Assembly (NCBI RefSeq): GCF_030506285.1
Contig: NZ_CP119422.1
Span: 3,707,501-3,771,500 of the forward strand
Reading direction: 5' to 3'
From: Catalinimonas niigatensis
GTDB lineage: Bacteria > Bacteroidota > Bacteroidia > Cytophagales > Cyclobacteriaceae
Length of the DNA: 64,000 bases
The notes beneath the pieces are model-generated. The model saw nothing but the letters and a program-made list of their open reading frames with translations. It did not search any database and had not been told where the DNA came from. Positions 36,985 to 45,086 of this stretch are shown in pieces (the first letter of the stretch is position 1; every line of letters begins with the position of its first letter). Made by a program: the position numbers and the translations under genes.

Positions 36985-38456
36985 GCTCCACCTATTTGAT
37001 CAGTAGCAATTCTGGCTGATAGAAGGCTTAGCGGTATTCCTCCTCCGGGATGCACACTGCCTCCGCAAAAGAAAAGATTCTTATATTTCCTACTAAAGTT
37101 AGCGTGCCGCAGAAATGCGGCATACTTATTATTAGAACTGTTGCCATACAAGGCTCCCATGGAGGAAGATGTGCGCTGCTCAATCAGACGTGGGTCAAGG
37201 ATATTTTCACAGGCAATCAGAGGTTCAATAGGTTGGCCTAACATCCGGCTGAGCTTTTTGAGTATGTTTTCCCGGGCACGCTGAATGATCTTATCCCAAT
37301 TCTGTCCTGAGTTATTAGGCACATTGATCATGGTAAACCAATTCTCACATCCTTCAGGGGCATCATCTGCTTTGTATTTAGAAGTAATATTGATATAGAC
37401 GGTAGGATCTGCGTATACCTCCTTCTTCTTAAAAATATGTTCAAACTCCTGTCGATAATCTTGACTGAAAAAAATGTTGTGCAAATCCAGCTTCTCAAAT
37501 TGCTGGGCAATACCCCAGTAAAAGATAAGCGCTGAACTGGATTTGGGCTGCTCAAGTAACAGCTTAGGCTGGGGTTGATCACTCAAAAGCCGTTTGTAGG
37601 TATTTACGATATCCATATTACTCACCAGCAGGCCGTATGGTAGCTTTTCTCCATTGACTTTCAAGCCCTTTACCTTATTTTTTTCCAGCAGTATTTTATC
37701 TACCCTGGCATTGAAATGAAATTGTACCCCCAATGACCTTGCTAAATCAAACAAGCTCTTTGTAATGGCATGCATACCTTCCAATGGGAAATATGCTCCT
37801 ATGTTAAATTCCAGATGAGGAATAATATTCAGGGTAGCAGGAGTTTGGTAAGGATTAGATCCATTATAAGTAGCATAGCGATTGAACAACTGCACCAGAC
37901 GTGGATCATTAAAAAAGCTTTCATTTGCAGCGTTCATACTGCGGAAAAAATCCAGACGATGAAGCTGGGTATAAGCTCGGAAGGCTTGTGGATTGACAAA
38001 GGTCTGCCAACGATGCAGTGACTTTTTCATAAACAAATCAGCCAGTACATCATACAACTTACGGCTGTTATTCAGCGCTTTGTATATCTTTTCTTTTGGT
38101 TCTCCTATCTTCCGGTAGATTTCTTCTGCAAACTTTTCCTGATCGGCATAAGCTTGAATAGCTGTACCGTCTTCGTAAAAATAATGACAGGTGACTGGCA
38201 ACTGCATATAACGAAAATGCTCCTCAACTTTCTTTCCGGAGAGCGTAAAAAGTTCTTCTACCAGTTCCGGTAAAGTAAATAGAGATGGGCCGGCATCAAA
38301 ACGATAACCATCCTGATGTATTTCTGTAAGTTTACCCCCAGGGTAATGGTTGGCTTCATATACATGCACTTCATAGCCTTTGTTGGCCAGACGGATAGAA
38401 GCAGCTATACCGGCGATACCAGCGCCAATAACACCCGCTTTGGCATGCTCAGACAT
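36981..38456 (-). CDS. CrtD/CrtI-like carotenoid desaturase or related FAD oxidoreductase
   Basis: Amine-oxidase/phytoene-desaturase family flavoprotein. It has the N-terminal VIGAGIAGIAASIRLANKGYEVHVYEANHYPGG dinucleotide block, FDAGPSLFTLPELVEELF and the C-terminal FFCGGSVHPGGGIPLSLLSARIA signature of carotenoid desaturases. The sequence looks closest to the CrtD group (1-hydroxycarotenoid 3,4-desaturase), known in yellow or red pigmented Cytophagales, but phytoene desaturase is possible. No crtB or other pigment gene is adjacent. It overlaps the upstream TMEM220-like gene by 8 bases. Confidence 0.85.
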   Translation of the reverse strand: MSEHAKAGVIGAGIAGIAASIRLANKGYEVHVYEANHYPGGKLTEIHQDGYRFDAGPSLFTLPELVEELFTLSGKKVEEHFRYMQLPVTCHYFYEDGTAIQAYADQEKFAEEIYRKIGEPKEKIYKALNNSRKLYDVLADLFMKKSLHRWQTFVNPQAFRAYTQLHRLDFFRSMNAANESFFNDPRLVQLFNRYATYNGSNPYQTPATLNIIPHLEFNIGAYFPLEGMHAITKSLFDLARSLGVQFHFNARVDKILLEKNKVKGLKVNGEKLPYGLLVSNMDIVNTYKRLLSDQPQPKLLLEQPKSSSALIFYWGIAQQFEKLDLHNIFFSQDYRQEFEHIFKKKEVYADPTVYINITSKYKADDAPEGCENWFTMINVPNNSGQNWDKIIQRARENILKKLSRMLGQPIEPLIACENILDPRLIEQRTSSSMGALYGNSSNNKYAAFLRHANFSRKYKNLFFCGGSVHPGGGIPLSLLSARIATDQIGGA

Positions 38457-38820
38457 TTTTGCTTCGACTATTCTTACTTCTTGCTGAGAGATGAAAAATC
38501 AAGGCCAACAATCCTATCAGCAAGCCTCCTGCTTCACGGGTTTGTTCAATGTACATTTTTTCCGCATCCATGCGGTTCATCAAGTTTTCTCCGCTGGTCA
38601 GAAACTCAAATACGCTGGGTAATAGATAAACAAAGTACACGGCAAAAATCGCTATTCCCGGTAATATCAAGGCGAGGTTATATCTTCTGAAGATCGCCAT
38701 ACCCGATATCACTGCTACATAGCCATACAGCACAACCCAACTTAAGCTGTCAGGATCATTGAGCTGAAAAAAAGCAAAGAGTGTAAAAAGAATGGTTAAT
38801 GTGATATTGACAATTTTCAT
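38449..38820 (-). CDS. TMEM220-like small membrane protein
   Basis: A 123-aa protein with about four membrane segments (about 1-20, 27-45, 48-66 and 96-115). Its N-terminal motif, FQLNDPDSLSWVVLYGYVA, is characteristic of the transmembrane protein 220 family. Function is not known. Translation is assigned to the ATG at 38820; an in-frame TTG three codons upstream is less likely. The stop overlaps the desaturase start by 8 bases, so the two form an operon. Confidence 0.8.
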   Translation of the reverse strand: MKIVNITLTILFTLFAFFQLNDPDSLSWVVLYGYVAVISGMAIFRRYNLALILPGIAIFAVYFVYLLPSVFEFLTSGENLMNRMDAEKMYIEQTREAGGLLIGLLALIFHLSARSKNSRSKNV

Positions 38821-38859
38821 GGAATACAAATTCTCAAGAACCGTCTAAACAATAATTGT

Positions 38860-38904
38860 AAAAAAATTAAAAAGCCCTGTCTGGTAATACTAACTGACAG
38901 AGCT
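38860..38904 (-). terminator. Rho-independent terminator after the exported isomerase-like gene
   Basis: On the minus strand AGCTCTGTC (38904-38896) and GACAGGGCT (38881-38873) pair with one G-T wobble around a 14-base loop and lead into a long T-rich stretch. It lies 10 bases beyond the stop at 38914. Confidence 0.8.
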
Positions 38905-38913
38905 AGTTCTTTT

Positions 38914-39828
38914 TTAGGACATTTTGCTACCTACTTTTTCAAGCAGCTTTTTAGTAGCAATGATTCCTTCTTTTTCTCCTAGTTCATTCCCTTCATACTC
39001 AATTCCTACATACCCAGTGTAGCCAGCATCTTTAACGATCTGCATCATTCTGGCAAAATCCACTTCCTTACAATTTCCTTTTTTGTCAAAATTATAGGAT
39101 TTGGCACTTACACCTTTGGCATATGGCATCAGTTCTTCTACTCCTTTGTACATATCGTAGGTTTCTGTCTGACTTACTCTAAAGTTACCAAAATCAGGTA
39201 AAGTGCCACAGCGAGGGTGGCTTACGCCTTCCATCACATCTACCAGCCAAGTACCAATAGAAGAATACCCTCCATGATTTTCTACAATTACATTGATGTC
39301 ATGCTTATCGGCAAACTCGGTAAGTCTGCCTAGTCCATCAATAGCAGCATCCTTAACTTCATCAGCAGTGCCCTGTCCGGCAGCATTTACGCGGATGGAG
39401 TGACAACCCAGTTCCTTTGCGGCTTCTACCCATTTATGGTGGTTTTCCACAGCTTGAGCTCTTTCTTTTTCATCAGTAGTACCCAGGTTACCCTCACGAT
39501 CTACCATGATCAGTACGCTGGTTACACCATGATCGTCGGCTCTCTTTTTGAGCTCGCGGATGTAGGCATCGTCTGCTTTGTCAGAAAACAACTGGCTTAC
39601 GTATTCAATGGCGCTGATACCATATTCTTTCTTAGCAATTTGAGCAAAATCCAGTGGATCAAGCGTTCCGTTTCTAAAGCTTTTGTTCAAAGACCACTGC
39701 GCCAGTGAAATATTAAAAAACATGTTTTCTGACCATAGACTGGTCTTACTCAGGAAGGGGAGCATACTCAATCCGGCAGTAGCTTTGGCACTGGCAGATA
39801 AGAATGAACGTCTGTTAAGTTGTTGCAT
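38914..39828 (-). CDS. Exported sugar phosphate isomerase/epimerase-like TIM-barrel protein
   Basis: Xylose-isomerase-like TIM barrel (AP endonuclease 2 superfamily). It carries a twin-arginine type signal (NRRSFLSASAKATAGLSMLP, about 5-24), so it is probably exported folded, often with a bound metal. Conserved metal-site segments are visible: IVENHGGY, LPDFGNFR, AKSYNFD and GIEYEGNELGEKEGI. It is the second gene of a pair with the DUF1080 protein (54-base gap). Such pairs occur in 3-keto-glycoside routes, where the barrel protein isomerises or epimerises the keto-sugar. The substrate is inferred. Confidence 0.83.
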   Translation of the reverse strand: MQQLNRRSFLSASAKATAGLSMLPFLSKTSLWSENMFFNISLAQWSLNKSFRNGTLDPLDFAQIAKKEYGISAIEYVSQLFSDKADDAYIRELKKRADDHGVTSVLIMVDREGNLGTTDEKERAQAVENHHKWVEAAKELGCHSIRVNAAGQGTADEVKDAAIDGLGRLTEFADKHDINVIVENHGGYSSIGTWLVDVMEGVSHPRCGTLPDFGNFRVSQTETYDMYKGVEELMPYAKGVSAKSYNFDKKGNCKEVDFARMMQIVKDAGYTGYVGIEYEGNELGEKEGIIATKKLLEKVGSKMS

Positions 39829-39882
39829 GATATTTTTGATTAAAAAGCATAGCCTGTTCAGCTAAGCTCCGTGAGATAAGAT

Positions 39883-40659
39883 TTAGTGTTCTAGTTTTCT
39901 AATCCAGATATTACGGAAGCTTACCGGATTGCTGTGATCCTGCAAAGCGATAGGCCCATCACCATGATAAAGGATTTTAGGTGTACCAATATATTCGGTA
40001 GTTCCCTGGATTTCGGTAGCATTTTGTACTACAATTCCATTGTGTAATAATGTTACCTGAGCCTTTTCCAATAGAGCACCGTTCTTTTCGTCAAAACGGG
40101 GAGCAGTATAGATGATATCATATACTTCCCATTCGTTTACCGGACGCATGGCATTAACCAGAGGAGCCGACTGCTTATAAATACTTCCTGCCTGACCATT
40201 GTAGTAAGTGCGGTTTTTATACGAATCCAAAACCTGCACTTCATATAGACCCTGAAGAAAAATACCACTGTTACCCCTGCCTTGACTTTCTCCTTTAACT
40301 TCCTGCGGAGAGCGCCATTCTATGTGCAACTGAAAGTCTCCAAACTCTTCTTTGGTTTGAATACCACCTGTACCAGGAGTTACTGTAAAATAGCCATTTT
40401 CCACTTTCCAGGGAGCAGCACTCCCATCTTTCTGGCTTTCCCAGGCAGAAAGGTTTGATCCGTCAAAAAGCACAATGGCATCAGAAGGGGGCTCTGTTCC
40501 TTTACCGGGAGTAACTACCGGGCGCTCTGGGTCCCAAAATTCAGTATCTTCAGGTTTCCAATCTTCTTTGATAAGTTCCTGCGCTGTGCTAAAGTGAGCG
40601 CAAACGAGACTAAGCAAAAAAACCGTCAACCCGGTTTTTAAATCTGTCGCTTTAAACAT
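39883..40659 (-). CDS. Secreted DUF1080 protein (3-keto-disaccharide hydrolase-like)
   Basis: The PF06439/DUF1080 family has a concanavalin-like beta-sandwich; characterised members hydrolyse 3-keto-glycosides. A signal peptide is visible (about 10-26, ending FSTAQ). Typical motifs are IVLFDGSNLSAWE, GGIQTKEEFGDFQLHIEWR, GNSGIFLQGLYEVQVLDSY and the C-terminal IALQDHSNPVSFRNIWIR. It is first in a two-gene operon with the exported isomerase-like protein and divergent from a Gfo/Idh/MocA oxidoreductase gene. The substrate is not determined. Confidence 0.85.
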   Translation of the reverse strand: MFKATDLKTGLTVFLLSLVCAHFSTAQELIKEDWKPEDTEFWDPERPVVTPGKGTEPPSDAIVLFDGSNLSAWESQKDGSAAPWKVENGYFTVTPGTGGIQTKEEFGDFQLHIEWRSPQEVKGESQGRGNSGIFLQGLYEVQVLDSYKNRTYYNGQAGSIYKQSAPLVNAMRPVNEWEVYDIIYTAPRFDEKNGALLEKAQVTLLHNGIVVQNATEIQGTTEYIGTPKILYHGDGPIALQDHSNPVSFRNIWIRKLEH

Positions 40660-40981
40660 GTGAATCGGTTGTGTTTATGGTAATTGTTAGAAAAACTACG
40701 AAAATTCTGATTGATTATTTTATAGGTACTCTCCTCTTTCAAGGCAGCATTTTACTTTTTCCCAGATTATATTTCTTAACATGATTTTTAGGAAATGCTT
40801 TCCTCTTTGTAAATTTTTTCTAAAAAAACTGTTGTAGCAAGCTCAGAAGCCTTAAAAAGTACTTTCGCTGTAGCTATTGTTTCACAAATTTATAACTTTG
40901 TGGATAATGCCCTATTTTTTAATAAGTTAATTTTCTCACCGAATAAACGAACTGTTTTATTACAAATTTTATAACCTAACT
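40660..40981. other. Divergent promoter region of the keto-sugar-type locus
   Basis: About 320 AT-rich bases without a gene, between the DUF1080 operon (minus) and the oxidoreductase gene (plus). A strict -7 element TAACTTTG lies at 40893-40900, about 80 bases before the plus-strand ATG; no matching TTTG lies at the usual distance. The shared region would allow joint control of both transcripts. Confidence 0.45.
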
Positions 40982-42154
40982 ATGGCTACAGTAAACAGAA
41001 AACTTAGAATGGGTATGGTTGGAGGAGGCATAGGTGCATTCATTGGTGGTGTACACCGCATCGCTGCAGCAATGGACGGACAGATAGAGTTGGTATGTGG
41101 AGCGTTCAGCAGCAATCCGGAAAGATCTAAAGTATCAGGTGAAGAACTTTTTTTACCCCCCGATAGAGTGTATGGCAGCTTTGAAGAAATGATAGAGAAG
41201 GAGAAAGCACTGCCTGAAGGCGAAAGAATGGATTTTATTTCTATCGTAACACCCAATTATTTGCACGTGCCTCCGGCAAAAATGGCTCTGGAGAATGGCT
41301 TTGCTGTGATCTGTGATAAACCCCTGGCTTTTAACTTAAAAGAGGCAAAAGAAATTAAAGCAATTGTAGACAAAACAGGGCTTACCTTTGCCCTTACCCA
41401 TAATTATACTGGCTACCCTATGGTGAAACAAGGCCGGGACATGGTCAAAAGTGGTAAGCTGGGGAAAATCAGGAAAGTAGTTGTGGAATACCCACAAGGA
41501 TGGCTTTCTACCAAACAAGAAGAAGGAGACAATAAGCAGGCAGCCTGGAGAGTAGACCCCAAAAAGACGGGCATCAGCAATGCTATGGGCGATATTGGCA
41601 CCCATGCTGAAAACCTCGCTGAGTTTATGACCGGCCTGAAAATCAGCGAGATGTGTGCTGACCTGACCGCTATTGGCGAAGGTCGGGAATTAGATACTGA
41701 TGGTAATATCTTACTTCGCTTTGATAATGGTGCCCGTGGCGTATTGCATGCCAGCCAGATTGCTGCCGGAGAAGAAAACAACCTGAAAATATTTGTGTAC
41801 GGCGAAAAGGGCGGGCTGGAATGGCGCCAGATGGAACCCAACTCTTTGATCGTACGCTGGCTGGATCAGCCTATACAGATTTATCGTCCTGGGGTAGATC
41901 GCACATATCTGAGTGAGGGCGCGATGGCCCATACCCGTATTCCTGCCGGACATCCTGAAGGCTATCTGGAAGCTTTTGCCAACATTTATCGCAACTTCGC
42001 CATGACCTTGCGTGCCCGTATGGAAGGCAGAGAGCCTGATCCACAGCATCTTGACTTTCCTACCGTTGATGATGGCGTGAGAGGCATGGCTTTCATTGAA
42101 AATGCTGTTGCCTCCAGCAAAAGTACTGAGAAGTGGTATAAATTTACCATTTGA
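40982..42154 (+). CDS. Gfo/Idh/MocA-family oxidoreductase
   Basis: NAD(P)-dependent sugar or sugar-alcohol dehydrogenase, cytosolic (no signal). An N-terminal Rossmann domain (MGMVGGGIGAFIGGVHRIAA, about 11-30), SIVTPNYLHVPPAKMAL and CDKPLAFNLKEAKEI with the conserved EKP-like Lys (here DKP) precede the C-terminal substrate domain with GDIGTHAENLAEF, which carries the catalytic His. It is divergent from the DUF1080/isomerase operon, which suggests it oxidises a sugar to, or reduces, a keto-sugar. A strong terminator follows. Confidence 0.9.
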   Translation: MATVNRKLRMGMVGGGIGAFIGGVHRIAAAMDGQIELVCGAFSSNPERSKVSGEELFLPPDRVYGSFEEMIEKEKALPEGERMDFISIVTPNYLHVPPAKMALENGFAVICDKPLAFNLKEAKEIKAIVDKTGLTFALTHNYTGYPMVKQGRDMVKSGKLGKIRKVVVEYPQGWLSTKQEEGDNKQAAWRVDPKKTGISNAMGDIGTHAENLAEFMTGLKISEMCADLTAIGEGRELDTDGNILLRFDNGARGVLHASQIAAGEENNLKIFVYGEKGGLEWRQMEPNSLIVRWLDQPIQIYRPGVDRTYLSEGAMAHTRIPAGHPEGYLEAFANIYRNFAMTLRARMEGREPDPQHLDFPTVDDGVRGMAFIENAVASSKSTEKWYKFTI

Positions 42155-42215
42155 ACCTTCAAAGAATAGCTAACTCTCGAACTTTTGTAAATCAGTCTTA
42201 CTAGTTTGCTATACC

Positions 42216-42250
42216 AAAAGCCATGATGAACATGGCTTTTTTTATTTTTT
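42216..42250 (+). terminator. Rho-independent terminator after the oxidoreductase gene
   Basis: A perfect 10-bp stem, AAAAGCCATG (42216-42225) and CATGGCTTTT (42231-42240), with a 5-base loop and a following T-rich run. Confidence 0.88.
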
Positions 42251-42416
42251 GCATCTTGCTTCGTTAAACTTTACAGAATTTTGCTACAACTCCAAAAGCT
42301 ATCATTCAACTAAAATTGAACTATAGATTAAGAAAAAAAATAATTTTTTCCAACCTGAGGTAGGGTAAACTGTGACTTAGCTGTAATACTATTAAATGAC
42401 ATAATGATTAACAGCT

Positions 42417-43157
42417 ATGAAAACAAAAAAACTTTTTTATAACATTCTGCCCACCGTCCTGATTCTGGCTTTTGCTACCAGTTGCTACATTGATTTTGAC
42501 GATGATGATTTTGGTCCTGCCATCAAAGGGTCAGGAAATGTGATCATTGAAGAGCGGGCCCTTTCAGAATTTGACCGCATTATTGTGGAAGGATCTATGG
42601 ACATTATCATTCGTCAGGATGACCAGCAAGTTTTAGAAATAGAGGCCGATGACAACATTGTGCCCATCATCAGTACCAGCGTACGCGGCGGTGAGCTTAA
42701 GATCAAAAGTACGCGCTCCTATCGCAGTCGGGAAGATGTGAAAGTATTCATCACAGTAGCCGATCTGGAAGAACTGAAGATTCGGGGTTCTGGTGATGTG
42801 TATGGAGAAAGTGTAATTACAGGTGACCGTCTGAATTTAGAGATTTCAGGCTCCGGCAATATGGATATGGAGGTATACTATGATCATCTTTTCTCTGAAA
42901 TTAACGGTTCAGGAAATTTCAGTCTGCAAGGGGAAGCGCTTGACCAGGAAGTGCGTATCAATGGTTCCGGTGATTATCGTGCTGCTGATCTTCTTTCTGT
43001 AGAAGCTGAGATAAATATCTCCGGAAGTGGTAACAGCACTATTAGTGTGAGTGACTTCCTTCGTGCTGAGATTCGGGGTAGTGGAGATATTATTTACTAT
43101 GGTAACCCTGAAGTAAACAGCTCTATCCGAGGTTCAGGAAGGCTGATCCAAAAATAA
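42417..43157 (+). CDS. GIN-domain (DUF2807) lipoprotein with GSG repeats
   Basis: Exported lipoprotein with lipobox TSC (C23). The rest is a putative auto-transporter adhesin head GIN domain (DUF2807). Eight GSG tripeptides occur at 38, 124, 145, 164, 183, 203, 221 and 239; the last seven are spaced 18-21 residues apart, each flanked by alternating hydrophobic residues. This strongly suggests a right-handed parallel beta-helix with one GSG turn per coil. Function is unknown; surface adhesion or stress-related roles have been proposed for the family. Monocistronic. Confidence 0.88.
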   Translation: MKTKKLFYNILPTVLILAFATSCYIDFDDDDFGPAIKGSGNVIIEERALSEFDRIIVEGSMDIIIRQDDQQVLEIEADDNIVPIISTSVRGGELKIKSTRSYRSREDVKVFITVADLEELKIRGSGDVYGESVITGDRLNLEISGSGNMDMEVYYDHLFSEINGSGNFSLQGEALDQEVRINGSGDYRAADLLSVEAEINISGSGNSTISVSDFLRAEIRGSGDIIYYGNPEVNSSIRGSGRLIQK

Positions 43158-43167
43158 GTAATTCATA

Positions 43168-43237
43168 AAACACGGCTTCAGGTAAATACAATTTGCATCA
43201 ATCTGGGATAAAATTTCCTAAATCTGAAGCTGTGTTT
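43168..43237 (+). repeat. Long-looped inverted repeat after the GIN gene
   Basis: AAACACGGCTTCAG (43168-43181) and CTGAAGCTGTGTTT (43224-43237) are inverted copies, 14 bp with one G-T pair, around a 42-base loop. It lies 11 bases after the GIN stop. It could act as a transcript 3' end structure, but no T run follows directly, so it is not a classic terminator. Confidence 0.6.
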
Positions 43238-43377
43238 ACACGCCACCTTAAACTGACCTTTCACAACTGAAAACTTTTGTTTCATTATCCTCACTTCTGA
43301 CTTTTTTCCCAGGACATTCTGCTGGTTTTATTATCAGAATTTTAAAATCAAATATTGAAGTTACGTGCGTTTGTTTA

Positions 43378-44982
43378 TTAATGGGTACGACGTTTTGCTT
43401 TCCATGCTGCCATGCCATACTCGGAAAGGCTTACTTTTCCTTCCATGCGATCGCCATTTACCTTGCCGGTAAATTCAAAGTTGAGGCGTACCCCCTGACC
43501 TTTGTATGAGCTTCGCAAGAGAACGTTGCTTCCCTGCAATGTCCCCTGCAGATCGCGTGGGCCAAAGCTGGCACGGTGTATACCTCTCAGCTTATTGCCT
43601 TCCTGCTCCAGTAGGAGTGACTGTTGCTCTGTGCTGGCTGCAAACTTCATTTCCAAGTCCCATTGCCCGCTGATATCATAAGCAGCAGGCACATCTCTTT
43701 TTTCCACTGCCGGAGGTTGAGAAAGCACTTCAAAAACCCGTTCTGCGATGATTTTTTCTTCACCTGCCTCCAACTGCGAAGGATTGATGCTGATAGTAGG
43801 CTGTGTATTAGGGGGAAAGGGTAGAAAGCTTCCCATACCGCTCACCGCAATTCTGGGTGCTCCATCCCACAAAAGCTGCTCAACCTCATAACCGCTAAGC
43901 GATATTTTTTCCATATCCCATTGTACCTGTAGTGTAGGAGCACGGTTGGAGCGTCCTTGGGGAATGAGGATCTCTGTTTCCACACCTGAAATTTTCTCCA
44001 GACGATTTGCGATATGATTAGCCCAGGAAGTCCAGGTTCGCCATTCTTTGTCATGGTCGCGCTTCATCCACATCTCAGCGGCGGTTAGCATGCCCATGAT
44101 TTCCTCACGACCCACTTTAAATCCTCGTCCAAAACCATGATGGGGAGCACTGGCTATCCAGGAAGCCTGCACCAGATCTTTGCGCCCCAGCAGTAAACCT
44201 GCACATTGAGGACCCCTCAGATATTTTCCACCACTATACACTACCAGGTCGGCTCCTTGAGCAATGTGTGGGTTCGGTACCTCCAATCCTTCGGCTGCTG
44301 CATCCACCAAGATGGGTACACCCTGTGGCCGGGCAAGTGAGGCAATCTCTTTGAGAGAGAGCGGACCATTCTCAGAACGGCTTCCTGCCAGCACCATAAC
44401 TAAGGCCGTTCGGGGTCCAAGGGCTGCTTTCAGCTCTTCCACATTAGAAACCTCAACCATGCGCATGCCTACTGCTTTGGCTGCGGCATCATAAGCCGTT
44501 CTTGAATAGGACGGAATGATCACTTCATCTTTCATACCGACAAGGTTGGGAATTTGCCAGAGCTTGTCCGGATTTCCTCCACTCACACAACCCGCTGTGG
44601 CTACAGTCAAGGCTGCCGAAGCACCGGAGGTCACAATGCCCCATTCTGTACCTGTAAGTGTAGCCAATCGTTGCCCGACACCTTCCATCAGTTCATCCAG
44701 TTGTACATATTCCCGCACTGCTTTATCCATAGCTTGCTGTACTTCCGGTAGCATCCGAGTGGCGCCCACAATCGTTACTGTTCCTCTAGCATTGATCAAG
44801 GGACGCACTCCAAGGGGCATATAAATACTTTTGCCTTGCTTATAATGTGCATTCTCCGATAGAGATACAAGCTTAGCAGATTTCCCTTCTTTGGCGTTTA
44901 CTGCGCTTGTCATTCCTCCAATCATCAGACTACCCAAAGGTAAGCCGGAAAGCATCTTCAAGACTCTTCTTCTAAAAATCAT
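43378..44982 (-). CDS. Exported SelA-like PLP-dependent protein with C-terminal beta domain
   Basis: The core (about 50-420) belongs to the SelA/DgaE-like branch of fold-type I PLP enzymes: INARGTVTIVGATRMLP, SGASAALTVATAGC, the cofactor Asp D227 in PILVDAAAE and the Schiff-base Lys K253 in VVYSGGKYLRGPQ. An N-terminal twin-arginine-like signal (FRRRVLKMLSGLPLGSLMIGG) implies export of a folded, PLP-loaded protein. After the enzyme domain a beta-rich region of about 95 residues (about 440-534, GQWDLEMKF..QGNKLRGIHRASFG..GDRMEGKVS) resembles a small lipocalin-like ligand domain. Selenocysteine synthesis is unlikely; an aldolase, lyase or racemase-like reaction on an amino or sugar acid is more plausible. 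Confidence 0.82.
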   Translation of the reverse strand: MIFRRRVLKMLSGLPLGSLMIGGMTSAVNAKEGKSAKLVSLSENAHYKQGKSIYMPLGVRPLINARGTVTIVGATRMLPEVQQAMDKAVREYVQLDELMEGVGQRLATLTGTEWGIVTSGASAALTVATAGCVSGGNPDKLWQIPNLVGMKDEVIIPSYSRTAYDAAAKAVGMRMVEVSNVEELKAALGPRTALVMVLAGSRSENGPLSLKEIASLARPQGVPILVDAAAEGLEVPNPHIAQGADLVVYSGGKYLRGPQCAGLLLGRKDLVQASWIASAPHHGFGRGFKVGREEIMGMLTAAEMWMKRDHDKEWRTWTSWANHIANRLEKISGVETEILIPQGRSNRAPTLQVQWDMEKISLSGYEVEQLLWDGAPRIAVSGMGSFLPFPPNTQPTISINPSQLEAGEEKIIAERVFEVLSQPPAVEKRDVPAAYDISGQWDLEMKFAASTEQQSLLLEQEGNKLRGIHRASFGPRDLQGTLQGSNVLLRSSYKGQGVRLNFEFTGKVNGDRMEGKVSLSEYGMAAWKAKRRTH

Positions 44983-45086
44983 TAGGCCATTATTCTATTT
45001 AAAATTCTGTGTAGTCAATTAATCTGTAGAGATGAAAAGAGAGAAAAAGCTTTGGGACTGACAAAAGCAAAATGTAAACAGATTTC

